Of a stretch of 64,000 nucleotides of DNA, positions 60,601 through 64,000 are shown one piece after another. A program made the translations under genes and the position numbers. This DNA comes from Arcuatula senhousia (taxonomy: Eukaryota > Mollusca > Bivalvia > Mytilida > Mytilidae). Every line of letters starts with the position of its first letter. Position 1 is the first letter of the stretch. A model generated the notes under the pieces. The model had not been told where the DNA came from. It saw nothing but the letters and a program-made list of their open reading frames with translations, and did no database searches. The stretch covers positions 1,364,001 through 1,428,000 of the forward strand of contig OZ020314.1 of assembly GCA_963971305.1 (NCBI GenBank), written 5' to 3'.

Positions 60601-63426
60601 AGACCAGGTGAGCGATTTAGGCTCCTGGGAGCCTCCTGTTGTATGATTATAACTCTGCAACTATTACTCCTAGTTGGCATATTTGTCACAAGCTTGGTAT
60701 GTATACCATGTATAGTGAGATACATGTATGATTTAGGATCCATTACACATCTACTGCTTGTTTACCAAAAATGAAAAAAAATCTGTCACACTTTTCATTC
60801 ACTTAGTGTAGTATTCAGCAATTTATACGCCTAGGTTGCTGATATTTGGACAACTGAAAATCCATGTAAATTCATAATATAGTGGAAGTAAAAAAGAATA
60901 ATTCTTTCTGATGGTGCCAGCAGGCGAGATATACTTTAGTGTTAACTCTTGTTTAGATCTATCAGACATCTACTTCCTGTTAACCATTAACGGAATTTTT
61001 CTGTCGAACTATTGTTAAAATTCCATCACACTTTTCATACATAAACAGCAAAATATTTGCAAATGAATTATGATATGGTGTTGTTGTTTACATTGTCTGT
61101 TAACTTTGGTGTTCCTATAATAATCATATTTCTAGCCAGGTGATTGCTATCAACTTTATATTTAACTCATGGCATAGTTGTGGGGCAGCAAGCATTTATA
61201 TATTTTGCATTATTTTTCTCAGATGGCCAGATCACTCAGCTAGATGCATGGGCAGCAGAAGATTTGGTGTTCTATAGTGAAACAGCAGCTGTAAAAGAAG
61301 TTACAGACAAACTCAACCAACATCAGATTGTGACAATAGTAGGAGGTCCTGGAGCTGGGAAGACAAGTATTGCAAAACATATAGCACTGGAATACCAGAA
61401 ACGGAAATTTGAAGTAGTACCCATTTGTCAACCAGAGGACATTATTTATTTTGGTGACTATTCTGTGTCTCAGGTTTTTGTACTTGATGATGTGTTAGGT
61501 GTTTTTGCTCTTGATGTGTCATTATATAACAAATTGAATAACACAAAAACCAGTATTTTGTCAGCAATAGGTAAACAATCAAAACTAATTTGTACTAGCC
61601 GAAGATTGGTTTATAATCAAGCTAATGACATGGGGTGTTTTGTTTTAGAAAATTTTGTTAACATAGATAATGAGTTAATTCAGTTATCTGACTCTGACAA
61701 AATTAACATATTTCATAACCACTGTAAAAACAAAGATGTTAAGGAACAATTTGATAATCTATCATTTGAAAATTGTAATTTTATGTTTCCGTTGTTATGT
61801 AGAATTTTTGCAGCATCAGATAAGCATTTAAAGAATCCCAAAGCATTCTTTGATCACCCTGTGGATTGTGTTAAAGATGAACTCGACAAAATGGCGGAAA
61901 TGAAAAGAACACAGTATGCAGTTTTGGTCCTCTGTATGATGAACTCCAAGAAGATATCAAGCATGAACAAACCTTTGACATCCATCAACAAGGATTTAAT
62001 AAATGACATCTTTGACTCATGCAGTGATTGTGCAAACCCAACCAACAGTCAGATAAACCAAGCACTACAACATTTATCTGGAACATACCTCACTATATCT
62101 GGTGACCACTACACATTTATCCACGACTCCATTTATGAAATTGTTGCCTACCATTTTGGAAAACAACATGTAGAACTCATGATAGAATACATGTCCAGCA
62201 CCTTTGTTCGGAACAAACTTGTTATATCAGGAGCAGAATTAGTTGATCAGCTCAGTATTGAAGTCACAGAAGACATGTATCGAATTTTAGCTGACCGACT
62301 GTTGAAAGATATAAAAGATGGCAAGCTGTATGATGTATTTACCAACCCTACTCTGTCACATAGACAATTTGTTGATGTCTTCATGGATGTTCTAAAGAAC
62401 ACGTTGTCATATCAACATTTCAAAGAAATGTTCCTTACAGTAATGGAAGGTGATTTAGACCACATAACACAACAAAGTAAAAAGATGGCAGTAAACAAGG
62501 AAGAGGGGACTCGGAGTTATGATGAAAAAAATCGTCAGAGGCTGTTGTTAGGGTTAGCATCGATGTATGATGATGATGATGATGATGATGACTATAATTA
62601 TTATTCCATACTTATAATCAGCTTCATTATATACTATGGCCACAGTCACCTCTTACAGTGTATCATAGATTATGTCCTCAGTGAACATGATACATTGACA
62701 TCTGTTATTGGATCAGACCTATCAGAACAATCACGGTTACTTACCTTGGCAGTCTACAGTGGTAATGTAGATGTTTTACAGGTTTTATTGAAGTATACAG
62801 AAAGTAATGCTGTAAATGTATCAGCAGAGGGTGATGGTATGAATCCTTACTATAATGATCATAGATATCATACACCACTAACAGCAGCGTGTTATGTGGG
62901 TAACATGTCTGCTGTTAAGATTCTTTTAGAATTGAATGGAAAAGTTAACCCTGAAAATGAACCTTACTACAGACCTTTGGTAGAAGCAGCAAAGAAAGGA
63001 CACATTGATATTGTAATACACCTGGTAAACCATGGTGGGGATGTGAACCTCTCTACTGGTTATAAGGTATCACCTCTGTACACTGCAGCCAGGGGAGGAC
63101 ACCTTGATGTTGTGTCTTTCTTGGTTGAACATGGTGGGGATGTGAACCTCTGTACTGAGGATAATGAATCACCTCTGTATGCTGCAGCCAGGGGAGGACA
63201 CCTAGATATTGTTTCTTGCTTGGTTGAACATGGTGGGGATGTGAACCTCTGTACTAAGGATAATAGATCACCTCTGTGGGTTGCTTCATTGAGAGGACGT
63301 TATGACATAGTTAAATTCTTGCTTAAGAATGGAGCAAAAGTAAATCACGGGAACTCTCTAATTTATGTAGCATTTGGACATGAAGACATTGTAGAACTTT
63401 TACAAAATTACCAATCTGTCAATTGA
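39506..63426 (+). CDS. Ig-HEPN-coiled coil-STAND NTPase-ankyrin protein (six-exon gene, complete)
   Basis: Exons are 39506-39602, 42013-42303, 47731-47940, 53126-53364, 55780-56017 and 61223-63426. Donor phases are 1, 1, 1, 0 and 1 and each next acceptor matches; the sum is 3279 bases, 1092 residues plus stop. Residue map: 1-32 basic N terminus with KRKLSAENEDSPPSKQPR, resembling a bipartite nuclear signal; 33-129 Ig domain; about 135-279 HEPN of the DZIP3-like kind; 280-358 coiled coil; 359-about 800 STAND NTPase with Walker A GGPGAGKTS (399-407), Walker B VFVLDD (443-448) and CTSR (482-485); Asp run 808-815; ankyrin repeats from about 820 to the end. Known of the families: STAND proteins are NTP-driven switches that oligomerise on ligand binding, ankyrins bind ligands, many HEPN domains are RNases. 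Inferred: an intracellular NLR-like receptor. No signal peptide or convincing membrane anchor is seen, so the Ig domain should be cytosolic or nuclear. No transcript supports the joins here. Confidence 0.85.
39990..41340 (+). repeat. Degenerate ~180-bp modular repeat
   Basis: Successive modules share the phrases CTCCTCTGAAACTACTGAAC, AACTTGGTATGTAGGAAGG, CACCATATGTAGTTGTGCAT and GGGAGTTATGGCCCTTTGAA. About five imperfect modules are visible. The style resembles the internal modules of the hairpin-ended family elsewhere in the window, but the words differ, so it is probably a separate family. Its terminal structures were not found. Confidence 0.6.
40571..40961 (+). mobile_element. Short element with 35-bp terminal direct repeats
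   Basis: A 35-base sequence starting GAAATACAAATGACAACAAA occurs at 40571-40605 and, identically, at 40927-40961. It flanks a 321-base core with a CGCGCGTTTCGTCT segment that I associate with a very common mussel repeat. The surrounding modular repeat resumes cleanly on both sides (left flank TTGATATGTAG, right flank AAAGACACCATATG), so the unit looks inserted. The direct repeats are too long for a usual target-site duplication and are more likely part of the element. Class unknown. Confidence 0.6.
42013..42303 (+). CDS. Exon 2 of the STAND gene: single immunoglobulin domain
   Basis: A 291-base exon with acceptor TTATTTTCAG and donor TTG|GTAGGT, phase 1 at both ends. It encodes residues 33-129, exactly one Ig fold: B-strand Cys56 (LILTCNF), C-strand Trp69 (AVLWTRY) and the F-strand motif DSGVYVC with Cys111. 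The spacing fits a V- or I-set domain. Because the exon is symmetrical, skipping it would leave the frame intact and yield an Ig-less HEPN-STAND protein. Ig exons of phase 1-1 are classical exon-shuffling units. Unusual here is their place in a protein without a signal peptide. Confidence 0.88.
42425..42730 (+). repeat. Interspersed repeat (GCACCAATGGG / AAGGGCAATGA family)
   Basis: Begins AGAGAGGCACCAATGGG, continues through TGTCAAAGGTCGGAAAGG and later AGTAAGCAGTTCTTGCTTGC. Related copies occur at about 38846-39360 and 55383-55690 on the plus strand and 20750-21060 on the minus strand. It has no coding potential. The class is not evident from the ends. Confidence 0.7.
42898..43271 (+). mobile_element. 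Hairpin-ended element, 5' part only
   Basis: Starts with the 5' hairpin (42900-42930; GACC-GGAA-GGGTC type stem) and the CCATCACTTGGC segment, then internal-module text with AAACATGGCTGCTG. It is cut by the start of another copy at 43272, which suggests nesting or a copy joined within it. Confidence 0.75.
43272..44722 (+). mobile_element. Hairpin-ended element, full length
   Basis: The 5' hairpin is at 43274-43304 (GACCC/GGGTC stem with GAA loop, outer CTCAC/GTGAG pairs). The 3' hairpin GGCTCCTGGGAGCC is at 44702-44715, followed by TCTTGTT. In between lie about three internal modules of roughly 490 bases, each with an AAACATGGCCGC segment and AGTTATTGCCC. There is no open frame of note. The layout (5' structured end, 3' hairpin a few bases before CTTGT) recalls Helitron-type elements, but no terminal TC or transposase is seen, so the class stays open. 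Confidence 0.8.
44723..46230 (+). mobile_element. Hairpin-ended element joined head to tail to the previous one
   Basis: The 5' hairpin (44723-44753, GGACC/GGTCC) starts directly after the CTTGTT terminus of the preceding copy, with no bases between them. The 3' end is a weaker hairpin (AGCTCTTGGGAGC, 46210-46222) followed by CCCTTGTT. The interior again consists of diverged modules. Confidence 0.78.
46231..46897 (+). mobile_element. Hairpin-ended element, 5'-truncated copy
   Basis: Follows the previous terminus directly but begins in the middle of an internal module (TTTTTCAAAGTTTTGCAGTT). It ends with the hairpin GGCACCTGGGAGCC (46877-46890) and TTTTGTT. It could also be a continuation of the previous copy with an internal end-like hairpin. 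Confidence 0.7.
47731..47940 (+). CDS. Exon 3 of the STAND gene: N-terminal half of DZIP3-like HEPN
   Basis: A 210-base exon (residues 130-199) with acceptor TTTCATTTTAG and donor CCCAG|GTAAAT, phase 1 at both ends. The peptide contains ETNYLRIYLLCLNIGTNSVR, then HYFDSHVPPGSLHGHL and NKDQLNLLFP. From memory of the family, this is the first half of the HEPN domain found in DZIP3-like proteins of bivalves and cnidarians: a leading E-x-x-N-x-x-R helix, the F-D-x-x-x-P-P segment and a closing L-L-F-P. The helices carrying the R-x4-H motif lie in the next exon. Confidence 0.85.
48280..51352 (+). mobile_element. Hairpin-ended element, long form with tandem ~501-bp modules
   Basis: The 5' hairpin is at 48282-48312 (GACCC/GGGTC), followed by a short CGTCCGTCGTCCGTCGTCCG tract. 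The 3' hairpin lies at about 51332-51345 and is followed by TCTTGTT. The interior carries a nested MITE (48659-49340) and repeated modules. The phrase GCTTAATAGCATAATTGCTA starts at 49621 and 50122, with a near-identical copy at 50623, a spacing of 501 bases each time, and the flanking text is almost identical. Short frames in the modules (from 49610 and 50111) are by-products of the repetition. Confidence 0.78.
48659..49340. mobile_element. MITE-like element nested in a hairpin-ended element
   Basis: Perfect 12-base terminal inverted repeats CAGTGTTCCAGC / GCTGGAACACTG bound 682 bases with no coding capacity. It interrupts the module phrase GTAGGAGTTATTGCCC. The left flank ends GGAGTT and the right flank begins GAGTTATT, so GAGTT (5 bases) is duplicated. 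Superfamily not assigned. Confidence 0.85.
51353..52804 (+). mobile_element. Hairpin-ended element lacking the 5' hairpin
   Basis: Begins directly after the preceding CTTGTT terminus with AGCTTATAGCTCAAAAAG and holds about three modules of a subfamily marked by AGTATAAGAGATAGAGAAAA. The 3' hairpin GGCTCCTGGGAGCC is at 52784-52797, followed by TCTAGTT. The CTAGT at 52799-52803 equals the classical Helitron 3' terminus, while sister copies have CTTGT. Confidence 0.75.
53126..53364 (+). CDS. Exon 4 of the STAND gene: C-terminal half of HEPN with R-x4-H
   Basis: A 239-base exon (residues 200-279), acceptor TGTTTTGTAG, donor CCAG|GTTAGT, entering in phase 1 and leaving in phase 0. It encodes FDFSLLYKLTRN, an ARGWGFPP turn, then the acidic DISEEDDVERIRKYRNLLAH segment. 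R254-N255-x-x-x-H259 is the HEPN R-x4-H signature that forms the RNase site in active members of the superfamily. The segment ends W-T-E-L-S-Q, matching the usual end of this domain. Both catalytic residues are present, so the domain could be active; that is inference. Confidence 0.88.
53365..55779 (+). other. Intron 4 of the STAND gene
   Basis: Mostly AT-rich sequence. A GC-richer block at about 53930-54420 has two copies of TCAAGGTGTCAT (near 53973 and 54411) and may be an insertion of unknown type. 55105-55370 is a fragment of the family also seen at 22880-23560. 55383-55690 is a copy of the AAGGGCAA repeat family. No further exon was recognised. Confidence 0.6.
55105..55690 (+). repeat. 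Two adjoining interspersed repeat fragments
   Basis: 55105-55370 carries GAAAATTATAATAGCT, TCTGATATTT-like text and CTTGACCTCATTTTACAC, as at 22880-23560. 55383-55690 carries AGAGGCACCAAGG, GAACTCAAGTCATAACTAGA and GAGTAAGCAGTTCCTGTCTG, as at 42425-42730. Confidence 0.6.
55780..56017 (+). CDS. Exon 5 of the STAND gene: coiled-coil linker
   Basis: A 238-base exon (residues 280-358), acceptor CTTCAACAG, donor AGAG|GTAAGA, entering in phase 0 and leaving in phase 1. The product is charged and helical, with heptad-like hydrophobic spacing through DILQFRKDVKDLQQEVEDII and on to RIESLEARP, followed by a Pro/His-rich hinge (PVPQHIPKHIR). It joins HEPN to the NTPase and could mediate oligomerisation. 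Similar coiled segments follow the HEPN domain in related bivalve proteins, as I recall them. Confidence 0.82.
56456..59231 (+). repeat. 38-bp minisatellite, about 73 units
   Basis: The unit reads TAGTTTTACCTGTGTC-(C/T)-GTCTGTAGTT-(C/A)-TGTGATTCCA. Two binary sites (CCG/CTG and TTC/TTA) alternate along the array, and rare variants (TCTCTAG, a shortened unit near 57530 and 57826, an extra GTCTGTAGTCC near 57082) mark blocks that recur. Because 38 is not a multiple of three, short minus-strand frames cycle through a Q-T-D-T-G / N-Y-R motif; they are not genes. Confidence 0.95.
59394..60640 (+). mobile_element. Hairpin-ended element, full length
   Basis: The 5' hairpin is at 59396-59424, with a GGCC-AAA-GGCC stem and outer CTCAC/GTGAG. 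A GTCGTTGTCGTCGTCCG tract follows, then modules with ACCCCTTATAGGGGTTACGG and GTCGAAGTTGTCAGATGA. The 3' hairpin GGCTCCTGGGAGCC is at 60620-60633, followed by TCCTGTT. The interior modules belong to the subtype also seen at 13535-14545. Confidence 0.8.
61223..63426 (+). CDS. Exon 6 of the STAND gene: NTPase and ankyrin repeats, terminal exon
   Basis: A 2204-base terminal exon. The acceptor TATTTTTCTCAG ends at 61222, and AT completes GAT (Asp359) with the G left by exon 5. An in-frame ATG at 61144 lies before the acceptor and is not the likely start. NTPase motifs: GGPGAGKTS, VFVLDD, CTSRR, then a helical part ending YTFIHDSIYEIVAYHFG, typical of the novel STAND NTPases of bivalves. A (GAT)n run gives eight Asp residues at 62569-62592. 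Ankyrin repeats follow: one degenerate copy (IISFIIYYGHSHLLQCIIDY), one around LAVYSGNVDVLQVLLKY, then HTPLTAACYVGNMSAVKILL, four regular copies, and a partial copy ending at the TGA (63424-63426). Three copies share 99-base near-identical DNA. Confidence 0.92.
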
Positions 63427-64000
63427 ATATTCATAGCATAAAAATATTTTAGACTGAATATACAATTTAATCTTGATGTTAAGTTGTTTATTGCAAAAAT
63501 GAGAGGATAAAAACTGATTAAGGTATTGGAACATGATTTTTTTTTCTGATCGTTACAAACCTTAAATACTTTCATGTTACAAACCTTTAATACTTTCATG
63601 TTACACTTACATGATGTAAAGAAACTACACACCAAATCAAACACAGATTTATTGTCACATGTTTCTCATTCAGCATAAACTGAAATTATTGGTCACATTT
63701 TGATTATTTGAATTATTTATATTTTATGATTATATGAATGGTGTTAATCAATGACATACACTTATACACTTTTCTATTTTTTTTTTTCAAATACATATTT
63801 TGTACTTTATTCTAACAATGTCATGAATGTATGCATAAAGTTATAGTAATTGTATACATATGATGTACACATATCACACTTACTTGTAGCTATATTGTGT
63901 TACTTATTGTGACCTGTGATAGTCTGTGTGCTGTATTTAATGTAACAATATACTCATGGAAAAAGGAAATCAAATGTACCAAAATTTATTCTAATCAGAA
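63427..64000 (+). other. 3' flank / probable 3' UTR of the STAND gene
   Basis: AT-rich sequence after the TGA. A short direct repeat (GTTACAAACCTTAAATACTT and GTTACAAACCTTTAATACTT, 63554-63600) occurs here. I see no canonical AATAAA up to the window end, so polyadenylation uses a variant signal or lies beyond 64000. Confidence 0.5.

Larger units (their letters stand above)
56018..61222 (+). other. Intron 5 of the STAND gene
   Basis: A 5.2-kb intron with the 38-bp minisatellite (56456-59231), a hairpin-ended element (59394-60640) and a terminal fragment of the second family (60900-60955, with GGCGAGATATACTTTAGTG and CTCTTGTTT). The phases of exons 5 and 6 match directly, so no exon is needed in between, though a small symmetrical one cannot be excluded. 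Confidence 0.7.

Noticed and set aside
61144..61222. Start of the NTPase protein at the ATG of 61144
   Set aside because: This stretch is an intron end translated by chance; the acceptor at 61221-61222 gives an exact phase match to exon 5.

Overview
The window looks like nuclear DNA of a bivalve mollusc, most probably a marine mussel. It is AT-rich, its genes are split by introns, and most of it is tandem arrays and interspersed repeats of kinds I associate with bivalve genomes (for example a hairpin-ended family starting AGCTCACCTGG and ending GGCTCCTGGGAGCC). The organism call is inference from these repeats and from the domain content of the main gene; no taxonomic marker gene is present.

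Layout. (1) 1-9.4 kb: the 3' part of a plus-strand gene for a small membrane protein with a Tyr/Pro/Asp-rich tail. Three phase-compatible exons are visible (1790-1902, 7827-7930, 8443-8643), and a 76-bp minisatellite of about 64 units fills the intron between the first two. (2) 9.4-24.2 kb: no convincing gene; MITE-like elements, small tandem arrays and relics of several repeat families. (3) 24.25-36.02 kb: a very homogeneous satellite with a 51-bp unit (about 215 copies), higher-order duplications and a MITE inserted in its outermost unit. (4) 36-39.4 kb: a complete hairpin-ended element and a decayed reverse-transcriptase fragment. (5) 39.5-63.4 kb: one complete six-exon plus-strand gene. 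(6) 63.4-64 kb: its 3' flank.

The main result is the six-exon gene. All five junctions have GT/AG ends and matching phases, and the joined coding sequence is 3279 bases, or 1092 residues plus stop. Domain order: a lysine/arginine-rich N terminus with no signal peptide, one immunoglobulin domain, a DZIP3-like HEPN domain with an intact R-x4-H motif, a coiled coil, a STAND-type NTPase (Walker A, Walker B and CTSR motifs), then about seven or eight ankyrin repeats. This is the layout of an NLR-like intracellular sensor: ankyrins to sense, NTPase to switch, HEPN as possible RNase effector, with an unexpected cytosolic or nuclear Ig domain in front. Its introns are loaded with hairpin-ended elements, some joined head to tail, a 38-bp minisatellite of about 73 units, and at least two nested insertions.

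Limits: exon joins are inferred from splice sites, phase and protein similarity read by eye. Copy numbers are arithmetic from array length and unit length. Superfamily assignments of the mobile elements are tentative.
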